Assembly (NCBI GenBank): GCA_050250795.1
Contig: JBFWNZ010000093.1
Span: forward strand, 1 to 11,646
Source of the DNA: JBFWNZ01 sp050250795
GTDB lineage: Bacteria > Pseudomonadota > Alphaproteobacteria > UBA8366
Direction of reading: 5' to 3'
Length of the DNA: 11,646 nucleotides
Part shown: positions 1-6,162 of the stretch, piece by piece
Numbering within the stretch: position 1 is the first letter of the stretch
How the letters are laid out: the number at the start of each line of letters is the position of its first letter
Position numbers and translations under genes: made by a program
Notes under the pieces: generated by a model
Database searches by the model: none
What the model was told of the DNA's origin: nothing
The model's input: only the letters and a program-made list of their open reading frames with translations

Positions 1-555
1 GGCCATCGCGGTCTGCACCACATAGCCGGCGCAGTTATGCACCAGCTTGGCGACCGAGCCGGCGCCGATCGGACCGACATAGGCGATCTGGTCGCCCATC
101 GACTTCAAGGTCGGCAGGATGCGCTCGAAGGTCGCCTTGTCGCCGCCGACCCAGATCGCCATCTTGCCGCTCTTGGCGCCGTCCGGCCCGCCGCTGACCG
201 GCCCGTCCAGCACCTCGACGCCCTGCTTGGCGAACTCGGCATGGATACGCCGCATCACGGTCGGCGAATTGGTGCTGAGGTCGAGGTAGACCTTGCCCCT
301 GGCCAGCCCCTCGACCAGCCCGTTCTGGCCCAGCGCCACCGCCTCCACCTCGGGCGGTCCCGGCAGCGAGGACAGGATCAGGTCCGACTGCTCGGCCACC
401 GCCTTCGGGCTCTCCGCCCAGACAGCGCCCGCCTGGATATGCTGCCCCGCCGCCTGGCGGGTGACGTCATGGACGACCAGCGAATGGCCGCCCTTGATCG
501 CGTTCATCGCGATGCTGGCACCCATCGTGCCGAGACCGATGAAGCCGACCTTCAT
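1..555 (-). CDS. NAD(P)-dependent beta-hydroxyacid dehydrogenase, 3-hydroxyisobutyrate dehydrogenase type (C-terminus outside window)
   Basis: The minus strand encodes 185 residues, open to the window edge, so the C-terminal helical domain is missing. The family oxidises beta-hydroxyacids such as 3-hydroxyisobutyrate, tartronate semialdehyde or related substrates with NAD(P), in the cytoplasm. The sequence starts with a Rossmann nucleotide loop, GFIGLGTMG (residues 4-12), followed by the acidic residue after beta-2 (HD, 29-30). The substrate-binding signature DGPVSGG spans 117-123. The catalytic lysine segment GAGSVAKLVHN (164-174) gives K170 and N174. The start is the ATG at 555, because GGGAGG lies just upstream; an ATG at 570 is in frame but precedes that Shine-Dalgarno sequence. 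The exact substrate cannot be read from this part. Upstream lies an AT-rich stretch, so the gene probably has its own promoter. Confidence 0.9.
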   Translation of the reverse strand, partial: MKVGFIGLGTMGASIAMNAIKGGHSLVVHDVTRQAAGQHIQAGAVWAESPKAVAEQSDLILSSLPGPPEVEAVALGQNGLVEGLARGKVYLDLSTNSPTVMRRIHAEFAKQGVEVLDGPVSGGPDGAKSGKMAIWVGGDKATFERILPTLKSMGDQIAYVGPIGAGSVAKLVHNCAGYVVQTAMA

Positions 556-852
556 GCCCTTCCTCCCCATGGTGATGTTGGCGCGAGGTTAGCGGGTTGC
601 GGGACGCGGGTCGAGGTCATCAAACAGCTGCGGAATTTGTACACGCCCTCACCATCCGTTAGCATTGACTTCTTCGGAGCGGAATTTGAGCGGCTAATTC
701 CGATTAATATGCATTGGAAGATATGGATTAAGTGCAAATTTATTTTATGTTAACACTACCGTTTATAGCGGTCATCATATTTGTGTAAATGCCGTTAAGA
801 ATCATCCAGATTATCCCTATGAAACAAGAGTAAAATGGCGCTGTATGGCAAT
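556..852. other. Intergenic stretch passing from GC-rich to AT-rich DNA
   Basis: No gene is supported here. The first part is GC-rich and holds the upstream region of the dehydrogenase. From roughly 640 the composition shifts sharply to AT-rich and stays so through the next gene. A weak inverted repeat (ACCG, 7-base loop, CGGT, near 758-773) lies downstream of the membrane-protein gene on the minus strand, but its stem is too short to call a terminator. Short open frames crossing this stretch have no coding character. Confidence 0.5.
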
Positions 853-1385
853 TCATCCGACCCATCTATCCCACCAATTATGTGCTATCGGCGGGAGATC
901 CTGCCGCATATTATCAAGCCCACGAACCATTAAGTATAAACCTGTTAATAGACCAATCAATTTCGCATCCAATTCTTGTTGATAGAACATCATATATGCC
1001 CATGTTGCTATGGATGCCAGCACTTCGAGAAAACCATATAATAATCTTTTCCTTTGGCGAAATTTATACAACAAAATTCCGACGAAAAAAAAGAAAACCA
1101 ACCCCCAGTACCCAGAGAATAACCACAAATTTTTATCATAGCCCGCTATCATGAAATATGCTGTAAAAGGCAAAGACACTACGAATAACAAATATAATAT
1201 TAGAATTATAAGGGGGCCAAGCGAATTTTGTACGCCCCGATTATTCCAATTTGATGTTCTATAATGCACCCCTAACACTACGATTATGATCAAAATCGCT
1301 ATAGGAATGAATGGCATATATTCTGCCGGCCGCATACTACGCTCTCCCAAATATGAGCTATTCTAAGCATCCATACTATTTAACC
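640..1385. other. AT-rich compositional island
   Basis: This stretch is rich in A/T runs (for example around 1080-1095 and 1185-1205) and uses codons such as AAA, ATA, TTA and AAT. The genes on both sides are strongly GC-rich with G/C at third positions. It contains one open gene, the membrane protein at 853-1335. No integrase, transposase, tRNA or clear flanking duplication is visible. Horizontal acquisition is an inference from composition; the boundaries are approximate. Confidence 0.6.
853..1335 (-). CDS. Small multi-pass membrane protein of unknown function
   Basis: I do not recognise this 160-residue family. Hydrophobic segments are visible at about 8-23, 39-63, 75-90, 98-117 and 126-138, so four to five membrane helices are likely. 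A basic loop (KFRQRKR, 91-97) follows the third, and the tail (139-160) is polar and Trp-rich (HNWWDRW, 152-158). The start is taken as the ATG at 1335 rather than the in-frame TTG at 1350. The reason is that the sequence between them, GGGAGAGCGTAGT, supplies a Shine-Dalgarno site at suitable distance from the ATG. The gene follows the CoA-transferase on the same strand after about 40 bases, so read-through is possible. Its AT-rich codons differ sharply from both neighbours, suggesting recent transfer. The frame is intact, and continuous hydrophobic patterning argues for a real protein. Confidence 0.75.
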   Translation of the reverse strand: MRPAEYMPFIPIAILIIIVVLGVHYRTSNWNNRGVQNSLGPLIILILYLLFVVSLPFTAYFMIAGYDKNLWLFSGYWGLVFFFFVGILLYKFRQRKRLLYGFLEVLASIATWAYMMFYQQELDAKLIGLLTGLYLMVRGLDNMRQDLPPIAHNWWDRWVG

Positions 1386-2623
1386 GGCCTCTGTTGCGCT
1401 CCCTCCGTCACCCCCACCGCCCCCTCGCGCTCCAGTTCCGCGATCTCGGCCTCGCCGAAGCCGATCTCCCGCAGGATGTCGCGGGTGTCCTCGCCATAGA
1501 GCGGCGCCGCCTTGCGCACTTGGGCCCTGGTCCGAGAGAACTTGACCGGACAGCCCAGCGTCTTCATCCGGCCGGCGCGGGGATGGTCCACCTCCACCAC
1601 CATCTCGCGGGCGACGGTGTGCGGGTGGTCCAGCGCCTCGCCGATGGAGTGGACCGGGCCGACCGGCACGCCCACCGCCTCCAGCTTCTCGATCCAGTGC
1701 CGGCGCGGATGCTTCGTCAGCACCGCCTCCAGCGCCTCGGTCAGGGCCTCGTTGTTCCGGCGGCGGCTGCCGTTGTCCACGAAGCGCGGGTCCGCGATCA
1801 GCGCCTCGGGCGCGCCGATGGCGCGGATCAGCGCCTCCCAGTGCTTCTGGTTCGAGGCGCAGAGCACGGCGAAGCCGTCGGCGCAGCGATAGGCCTGGTA
1901 GGGCGAGGTCAGCGGATGCGCCGACCCCATCGGCCCGGCGGATTCGCCGGTCGCGAAATAGATCGCCGACTGCCAGTAGGTGTGCGACATCGCCGCCTCG
2001 ATCAGCGAGGTCTCCACCAGCTGCCCCTCGCCGGTCTTGAGCCGGTTGGCATAGGCGGCGGTCACGCCCATCGCCAGCAGCATGCCGGCCGTGGTGTCGC
2101 TGAGCGGCGGCCCCACCTTCACCGGCGGGCGGCCCGGCGCCTCGCCGGTCACGCTCATCACGCCGCTGAAGGCCTGGGCGATCAGGTCGACGCCGCCGCG
2201 GTCGGACAGGGGGCCGGTCAGGCCGTAGCCGGAGGCCTTGCCGTAGACGAGGCCCGGATTGTCCTTGCGCAGTTCCTCATAGCCCAGGCCCAGCTTCTCC
2301 AGCGTGCCGGGGCGGAAATTCTCGATCAGGATGTCGGCGCCCTGGATCAGCTTGCGGATCGCGCGCTTGCCGCCCTCGGATTTGAGGTCGACCGCGAATC
2401 CCCGCTTGTTGCGGTTCATGATCATGAACGAGGCCGGCTCGCCGTTCACCGCCGGCGGGGTCAGCCGCCGCGTGTCCTCGCCGTCCGGCGTCTTCTCCAC
2501 CTTGATCACGTCGGCGCCCATATCGGCCAGCATCAGGCCGCAGGTCGGCCCGGCCATGAACACGCTGAATTCCACCACCTTCACGCCGGCCAGCGGCCCC
2601 GTGGGTTGCGACGCCTTGGGCAT
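1376..2623 (-). CDS. Family III (CaiB/BaiF) CoA-transferase
   Basis: The 415-residue product moves CoA between carboxylic acids through an aspartyl-CoA intermediate; it is normally a cytoplasmic, interlocked homodimer. The N-terminus has the hallmark PLAGVKVVEFS followed by MAGPTCGLMLADMGADVIKVE (23-43). NRNKRGFAVDLKS (70-82) and ADILIENFRPGTLEKLGL (96-113) are also typical. The probable catalytic aspartate is D176 in GPPLSDTTAGM, matching the nucleophile position of formyl-CoA transferase. Length is normal for the family. The chosen ATG at 2623 has AGGGAGG eight bases upstream and opens with the conserved LAGVKV block. The open frame extends 66 codons further, but that stretch looks non-coding. 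The acid substrate cannot be told from sequence. A hydroxyacid dehydrogenase lies further along the same strand, beyond the membrane-protein gene, and could act on a related acid; that link is an inference. Confidence 0.92.
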   Translation of the reverse strand: MPKASQPTGPLAGVKVVEFSVFMAGPTCGLMLADMGADVIKVEKTPDGEDTRRLTPPAVNGEPASFMIMNRNKRGFAVDLKSEGGKRAIRKLIQGADILIENFRPGTLEKLGLGYEELRKDNPGLVYGKASGYGLTGPLSDRGGVDLIAQAFSGVMSVTGEAPGRPPVKVGPPLSDTTAGMLLAMGVTAAYANRLKTGEGQLVETSLIEAAMSHTYWQSAIYFATGESAGPMGSAHPLTSPYQAYRCADGFAVLCASNQKHWEALIRAIGAPEALIADPRFVDNGSRRRNNEALTEALEAVLTKHPRRHWIEKLEAVGVPVGPVHSIGEALDHPHTVAREMVVEVDHPRAGRMKTLGCPVKFSRTRAQVRKAAPLYGEDTRDILREIGFGEAEIAELEREGAVGVTEGAQQRPVK

Positions 2624-2943
2624 CGTTTTTCCTCCCTTTGTCGGTTCCGGCGCCGCCGGCGTTCGATCCCGGCATTCGTCCGAAGCGGAAGCAGCATGAC
2701 CGCTTCCTGTCCTTCGATCCAGACTTAGCGACGAGCATGGCCGAGGCTCGCGGCCGCAACCCGCCAGAGGCGACGGCCGCCGGTACCGGCCGGCGTGCAA
2801 GAATGCAACAGGCGGGAACAATATAGCCGACCATAAAGTCTAATTAACTATTATATATCAATATATTATAGAGCAATCGATTTGCCGGATGAGCTTCCAT
2901 CGGGCAGACTCTCTCCACATATCTTTGCGGGAGAAAGTCAGCC
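2624..2943. promoter_or_regulatory. Divergent intergenic region with AT-rich promoter-like patch
   Basis: This 320-base gap separates the CoA-transferase (minus) from the exported protein (plus), so it should hold both promoters. Bases 2640-2820 are GC-rich without a convincing gene. Bases 2821-2880 are strikingly AT-rich, with alternating TATATAT and ATATATTATA around 2851-2870. That is a reasonable place for a -10 region and DNA melting, but I cannot fix a -35/-10 pair. A GGGAGA Shine-Dalgarno sequence for the plus-strand gene lies at about 2929-2934. Confidence 0.4.
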
Positions 2944-3387
2944 ATGCGGAATCGCCCAAGCCTGCCCATGGACCGCCGCGCCGTCCTCCAGATCGGCGCC
3001 GCCCTCGCCGTCACCGGTCCAGCCTCGGCGTCCGCACCGCCACGAACGCGGGAGATATCGATCCTCCGCACCTACACGGAACTGGTTCTCGATGGATCGG
3101 ACCCGGAAAGTGAAGACCTGTTGCACCTCCGCGAGACACTGCCCGTCGGGACGCTGCTCGTACCCAGCATCGAGATCAGGGGGCCGAGCGAAGAATGGGA
3201 CTACCGTATTCGACTCCACACGTCCGACGGGCGATACGCCGGTAACTTGTGGGTTGCCGTGTCGGAACCCATCCGCCGCCTGATGGAAGCGGGACTCCGC
3301 GTCGTCGGGCGCATCCATCCCCGTCGCGATGCGAATGGGGGAAATCTCGCTGTCGACATGCGGCTTGTTTACCCCAATACGGCATAA
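2944..3387 (+). CDS. Exported small protein with HIRAN-like core (tentative)
   Basis: The 147-residue product begins with a signal peptide: basic start, twin arginines (MDRRAVLQ, R11-R12), a hydrophobic stretch 16-25 and an Ala-Ser-Ala cleavage region at 27-31. The RR pair hints at Tat export but the motif is imperfect; Sec is equally possible. The mature part contains LPVGTLLVPSIEIRG (66-80), EEWDYRIRLHTSDGRYAG (83-100) and EPIRRLMEAGLRVVGRI (108-124). This order, of a conserved W/D-x-x-I-x-V-like strand, a DGR-x-x-G turn and a helix with L-x-x-AG, resembles the HIRAN domain found alone or fused to helicases and nucleases. The classic N-x-x-D-x-x-AI signature is not complete, so the assignment is tentative. 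A start at the ATG at 2944 fits a GGGAGA site; the ATG at 2968 would also keep a signal peptide. A terminator follows at once, so the gene is probably monocistronic. Confidence 0.7.
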   Translation: MRNRPSLPMDRRAVLQIGAALAVTGPASASAPPRTREISILRTYTELVLDGSDPESEDLLHLRETLPVGTLLVPSIEIRGPSEEWDYRIRLHTSDGRYAGNLWVAVSEPIRRLMEAGLRVVGRIHPRRDANGGNLAVDMRLVYPNTA

Positions 3388-3390
3388 CCG

Positions 3391-3416
3391 CGGCAGTTCG
3401 GCTCGCACTGCCGTTT
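3391..3416 (+). terminator. Probable Rho-independent terminator
   Basis: A perfect 7-bp stem, CGGCAGT (3391-3397) and ACTGCCG (3407-3413), encloses a 9-base loop and is followed by a short TTT. It begins three bases after the stop of the exported-protein gene. The T-tract is short, so efficiency may be modest. Confidence 0.6.
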
Positions 3417-3477
3417 GCCGACAACCATGACGATTGATAAGCTGCGGAAAAACACCCGCCTGGAGGAGGAGGCTGCC

Positions 3478-4428
3478 ATGCCCGACGACGCTGCCCGCCC
3501 TGCGACGATGGCCGACATGCCGGTGCAGCGTCCGGTTGCACCCGCCTCCCCGGCCGCCGCGCGCGCGCGCTACTTCAATTCGGGCAATGCCTTCAACGTG
3601 CGGCTGTCGCCGGTGCCCGACATGGCCTTCACCGAGGAGCCGGTGCTGGCGCTGGCGCCGGACGCGCCCACGGGCTTCGTCGCCTGCGACATCGCCGACC
3701 GGCTCGACTGTCCCTTCCCGGCCACCACGCCGCTGGTGCTGGCGCGCTATGCCCGCATCCGGCCGGGCGAGCGGCTGTCCTCGGCCTTCAACTGCACCGC
3801 GGCGATCTGGTATGCGATATCCGGCTCGGGCGAGAGCACGGCCGGCGGCGAGAGCATCGTCTGGCGCGCCGGCGACGTGTTCCTGCTGCCGGGCGGCACG
3901 ACATGGGACCACCGGGCGGGCCGCGACGGCGCCGTGCTGTGGGTCGTCACCAACGAGCCGCAGTTGGCCTTCGAGGGGTCGCGGGCGCCGTCCACGCATC
4001 GCGCGCCGGTGGTGCCGGTCCATTATCCGGCGGCCGAGATCGAGCGTCAGATCGACCGCATCTACCGCGTCGCGATGGGCGACGACACGGCCGGCCTCGC
4101 CCTCATCTTCTCATCCGAAGCGCAGGAGAAGGCGCGCAACATCACGCCCACCCTGACCCTCGCCATGAACACGCTGCCGCCCGGCAGCTTCCAGCGGCCG
4201 CACCGGCACAATTCGGTCGCGGTCACGCTCGTGGTGCGCGGCGAGCGCTGCTATTCGATGGTGGACGGACGGCGCAAGGACTGGACGCCCTGGGCCACGA
4301 CCATCACGCCGCCCGTATCGGTCCACTCGCACCACAATGACGGGCCGTCCCAGGCCCGCTTCCTGATCGTCCAGGACGGCGGCTTCTACTACCACGCCCG
4401 CACAATGGGCTTCGAATTCAAGGGCTGA
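3478..4428 (+). CDS. Bicupin protein, gentisate 1,2-dioxygenase-like
   Basis: The 316-residue product has two cupin barrels. The first (about 90-160) includes RPGERLSSAFNCTAAIWYAISGSG and WRAGDVFLLPGG (129-140) but lacks the histidines of a metal site. The second (about 225-305) carries PHRHNSVAV (241-249) with H242 and H244, then ITPPVSVHSHHNDG (276-289) with H283. This matches the three-histidine Fe(II) pattern of gentisate dioxygenase (HRH, then W-x-H-x-H-x-N). In characterised gentisate dioxygenases the active site is in the N-terminal cupin, so the metal centre here appears to be in the other half. A ring-cleaving or related dioxygenase role is plausible but unproven. The start at the ATG at 3478 is decided by a strong GGAGGAGGAGG just upstream; an in-frame ATG at 3427 lacks one. 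The family is cytoplasmic. A palindromic repeat begins 23 bases after the stop. Confidence 0.8.
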   Translation: MPDDAARPATMADMPVQRPVAPASPAAARARYFNSGNAFNVRLSPVPDMAFTEEPVLALAPDAPTGFVACDIADRLDCPFPATTPLVLARYARIRPGERLSSAFNCTAAIWYAISGSGESTAGGESIVWRAGDVFLLPGGTTWDHRAGRDGAVLWVVTNEPQLAFEGSRAPSTHRAPVVPVHYPAAEIERQIDRIYRVAMGDDTAGLALIFSSEAQEKARNITPTLTLAMNTLPPGSFQRPHRHNSVAVTLVVRGERCYSMVDGRRKDWTPWATTITPPVSVHSHHNDGPSQARFLIVQDGGFYYHARTMGFEFKG

Positions 4429-4451
4429 CGGCGGCGTCGCCCGCTCTCCCC

Positions 4452-4478
4452 CTCATGCTGAGCCCGACGAAGCATGAG
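4452..4478 (+). repeat. Palindromic repeat, copy A
   Basis: This is a 27-base element with perfect 8-bp arms, CTCATGCT and AGCATGAG, around the 11-base core GAGCCCGACGA. It is identical over all 27 bases to the copy at 4878-4904, and both are preceded by a CTCTCCC tract and followed by CG. It is the reverse-oriented partner of the copy at 4500-4526. It lies between the cupin stop and the nuclease gene, and its hairpin could also end cupin transcription. Elements of this look are, as I recall, widespread in alphaproteobacterial intergenic DNA. Confidence 0.9.
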
Positions 4479-4499
4479 CGGCTTCATCCTCTGTGCAGC

Positions 4500-4526
4500 C
4501 TCATCCTTCGTCGGGCTCAGGATGAG
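4500..4526 (-). repeat. Palindromic repeat, copy B (inverted)
   Basis: Arms CTCATCCT and AGGATGAG enclose the core TCGTCGGGCTC, which is the exact reverse complement of copy A's core. Relative to copy A read in the same direction, only positions 6 and 22 differ. Those two positions pair with each other, so the stem is kept (G-C exchanged for C-G). The copy ends three bases before the nuclease start codon. Confidence 0.9.
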
Positions 4527-4529
4527 GCG

Positions 4530-4856
4530 ATGAAGCAGCAGGTCTTGGAAATCCACGTCTATATCCTGCGCTGCCGCGACGGCCGCTACTATGTGGGCCC
4601 GACCCGGACCAGCCTTGAGCAGCGCGTGGCAGAGCACAATGCCGGGGTCTATGGCGGCTACACAGCTTCGAGGCGCCCGGTAGAATTGGTTTACGCCTGC
4701 GGTTTCCAGCGTGCCACTGACGCAATCGCGGCCGAGCGCCAGTTGAAGGGCTGGAGCCGAGCCAAGAAGGCAGCGCTCATCGCCGGCGACATCGCGTTGC
4801 TGAAGCGGCTTTCACAGGGTCGGAGCCGTCCTCATCTCTCGTCAAGCGCCGGATGA
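4530..4856 (+). CDS. Small GIY-YIG family nuclease inside a repeat-flanked unit
   Basis: The 108-residue product is a single-domain GIY-YIG protein of the UPF0213/YhbQ-like size class. The diagnostic first strands are VYI (10-12) and YYVG (20-23), with Y11 and Y21 as the two tyrosines. R32 lies in SLEQRVAEHN, followed by H36, N37 and a basic aromatic loop (GGYTASRRPVELVY, 42-55). The metal-binding glutamate is E69 in AAERQLKGWSRAKKAALI (67-84). All catalytic-type residues are present, so the enzyme should be active. The ATG at 4530 is preferred; the frame is open back to 4455, but that extension merely translates repeats. The last residues (HLSSSAG) and the TGA stop are encoded by a degenerate repeat copy, while the ribosome binding site sits in another. 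The gene is convergent with the MFS gene, with 22 bases between stops. Solitary relatives are poorly characterised; a role in moving or maintaining the repeats is inference. Confidence 0.88.
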   Translation: MKQQVLEIHVYILRCRDGRYYVGPTRTSLEQRVAEHNAGVYGGYTASRRPVELVYACGFQRATDAIAAERQLKGWSRAKKAALIAGDIALLKRLSQGRSRPHLSSSAG

Positions 4857-4857
4857 G
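4831..4857 (-). repeat. Degenerate palindromic repeat, copy D, overlapping the nuclease 3' end
   Basis: This 27-base stretch matches copy B at 21 of 27 positions in the same orientation. The outer arms CTCATC and GATGAG are intact (6 bp), then a G-T wobble and a mismatch follow. It encodes the last seven residues of the nuclease and its TGA stop. The match at the arms and the core start (TCGTC) argues against chance, but it is clearly older or under coding constraint. Confidence 0.7.
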
Positions 4858-4877
4858 AACATGCCGCGCCCTCTCCC

Positions 4878-4904
4878 CTCATGCTGAGCCCGACGAAGCA
4901 TGAG
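4878..4904 (+). repeat. Palindromic repeat, copy C, overlapping the MFS 3' end
   Basis: This copy is identical to copy A (arms CTCATGCT and AGCATGAG, core GAGCCCGACGA) and in the same orientation, 426 bases away. It forms an outward-facing doublet with copy D across a 20-base spacer, nearly the same spacing as the 21 bases between A and B. Read on the minus strand it encodes the last residues (HASSGSA) and the TGA stop of the MFS transporter. Confidence 0.9.
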
Positions 4905-6162
4905 CGACGCCGGTCGCAGGGCCGCGCCGCAGCCAGTGGCGCAGCAGCACGGCCACGATGGCGAGGTTCGCGAGGTTCCACAGGAAACCGTTCAGGAAGG
5001 CCGCCTCGTAAGACAGAGTCAGGTCGAAGATCGCGCCCGACAGCCAGCCGCCCAGCGCCATGCCGGCCAGGGTCGATGACAGCACGAGGTTGACCCGCGT
5101 GCCCACCTGTCCGGCCGGAAAATTCTCGCGCACGATCATCGCATAGGCGGGCACGATGCCGCCCTGGAACAGGCCGAACAGCGTCGACAGCAGGTAGAGC
5201 GCGCCCAGCCCGTCGAACGGCAGAAACAGCAGCAGCGACAGGGCCTGCAAGGCCGAGCCGATCAGCAGGGTCGGCACCGCGCCGATCCGGTCGGCGACCC
5301 AGCCGAACACCAGCCGGCTGACCACCCCGGCGCCCAGCATCAGCGACAGCATCTCCGCCCCGCGTCCCGTCCCGTAGCCCAGATCGCCGCAATAGGCGAC
5401 GATATGCACCTGGGGCATCGACATGGCGACGCAGCAGGCCAGCCCCGCCAGCATCAGCAGCGCCTGGAGCGCCAGCGGCGGGAACCCGGCAAGCGTGCCG
5501 CGCCCCGCGGATGCCGCCGCCTGCGGCGCGGCGGCGCGCAGCACCGGCGCCCGGCGGCGCATCGCAAAGGCCAGCGGCAGCAGGGTGACGGCACAGAAGA
5601 TGCCGATGCCGATATGCGTCTGCCGCCAGCCGACCGTCTCGACGAAATGGTGGATCACCGGCGGCCATGACGCGCCAGCGAGATAGCTGCCGCAGGCGAC
5701 GATGGCGACCGCCGCGCCGCGCCGCCGCACGAACCACAGCGAGATGTCCGCAATCACCGGGCCGAAGGTCGCCGAGGTGCCCAGCAGCCCGATCAGCAGC
5801 CCATGGACCAGCGCGAACTGCCAGATGCTCTCTGCGAAGGCGGCACCGACATAGCCCAGGCCCAGCGCGACCGCGCCGATGGCCGCCGGCAGCACGATGC
5901 CGAAGCGGTCGGCCAGCCGCCCCATCGCGACCCCGCCCACGACCAGCCCCATCATGACGAGCGTGTAGGGCAGCGCCGCGTCGCCGCGGTGCACGCCGAA
6001 CTCCGCCTGCACCGCCGGCAGCGCGACCACGACCGACCACATGCCGACGCCGCCGATGGTGCTGATCGCCACGGCGGCGACCAGACGCATCCAGGCATAG
6101 GCGGAATCGGGTTCGGGCCCGTCCCCGAGGGCGGGCTGCGGCGGTATGCTGGCGGTACTCAC
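4879..6162 (-). CDS. Major facilitator superfamily transporter
   Basis: The 427-residue product is an inner-membrane secondary carrier of normal MFS length, with about twelve hydrophobic segments. The loop 2-3 signature is GRLADRFG (81-88), and its echo in the second half is GWVADRIG (287-294), as expected of two six-helix halves joined by a basic/Ala-rich linker (about 202-225). The pattern, including MPQVHIVAY (249-257) in the second half, resembles monocarboxylate/oxalate-formate type carriers, so an organic acid is a likely substrate; this is inferred. The start is a GTG at 6162 with AAGGA upstream. The extreme C-terminus HASSGSA and stop codon come from palindromic repeat copy C, so the native tail may have been replaced. 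The gene is divergent from the FAD dehydrogenase. Confidence 0.9.
   Translation of the reverse strand: MSTASIPPQPALGDGPEPDSAYAWMRLVAAVAISTIGGVGMWSVVVALPAVQAEFGVHRGDAALPYTLVMMGLVVGGVAMGRLADRFGIVLPAAIGAVALGLGYVGAAFAESIWQFALVHGLLIGLLGTSATFGPVIADISLWFVRRRGAAVAIVACGSYLAGASWPPVIHHFVETVGWRQTHIGIGIFCAVTLLPLAFAMRRRAPVLRAAAPQAAASAGRGTLAGFPPLALQALLMLAGLACCVAMSMPQVHIVAYCGDLGYGTGRGAEMLSLMLGAGVVSRLVFGWVADRIGAVPTLLIGSALQALSLLLFLPFDGLGALYLLSTLFGLFQGGIVPAYAMIVRENFPAGQVGTRVNLVLSSTLAGMALGGWLSGAIFDLTLSYEAAFLNGFLWNLANLAIVAVLLRHWLRRGPATGVAHASSGSA

Larger units (their letters stand above)
4452..4526 (+). promoter_or_regulatory. Inverted repeat doublet (REPIN-like) overlapping the nuclease ribosome binding site
   Basis: Copies A and B lie in opposite orientation with a 21-base spacer. 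As RNA or single-stranded DNA they could pair with each other over 25 of 27 positions, or fold as two separate hairpins. The 3' arm of copy B contains AGGA (4519-4522), seven bases before the nuclease ATG, in a position to be its Shine-Dalgarno sequence. Either fold would bury it. Control of nuclease translation by repeat folding is inferred from this layout. Confidence 0.55.

Noticed and set aside
37..753. Plus-strand open frame of 238 codons at the left edge
   Set aside because: It is antisense to the dehydrogenase, whose minus-strand frame has clear Rossmann and catalytic motifs; the plus frame is Arg/His/Asp-rich with no domain.
630..1245. Similar strings GAATTTGTACACGCCC (near 634) and GAATTTTGTACGCCCC (near 1224) as possible island-edge repeats
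   Set aside because: Short, with indels, and the second lies inside the membrane-protein gene rather than at an island boundary.
1394..2728. Plus-strand open frame of 444 codons
   Set aside because: Antisense shadow of the CoA-transferase, a result of high GC; no recognisable motif.
2821..2880. Possible replication origin or tRNA in the AT-rich patch
   Set aside because: No iterated binding boxes, no replication gene nearby and no cloverleaf; a promoter region is the simpler reading.
2938..4023. Minus-strand open frame of 361 codons
   Set aside because: Runs against both the exported protein and the cupin gene, each with its own Shine-Dalgarno and family motifs.
4455..4529. Longer start for the nuclease at the ATG inside repeat A
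   Set aside because: The added 25 residues only translate the two repeats and their spacer; GIY-YIG homology begins after the ATG at 4530.
4452..4904. CRISPR array
   Set aside because: Copies are palindromic, unevenly spaced and in both orientations, and the long gap encodes a protein; no cas genes.
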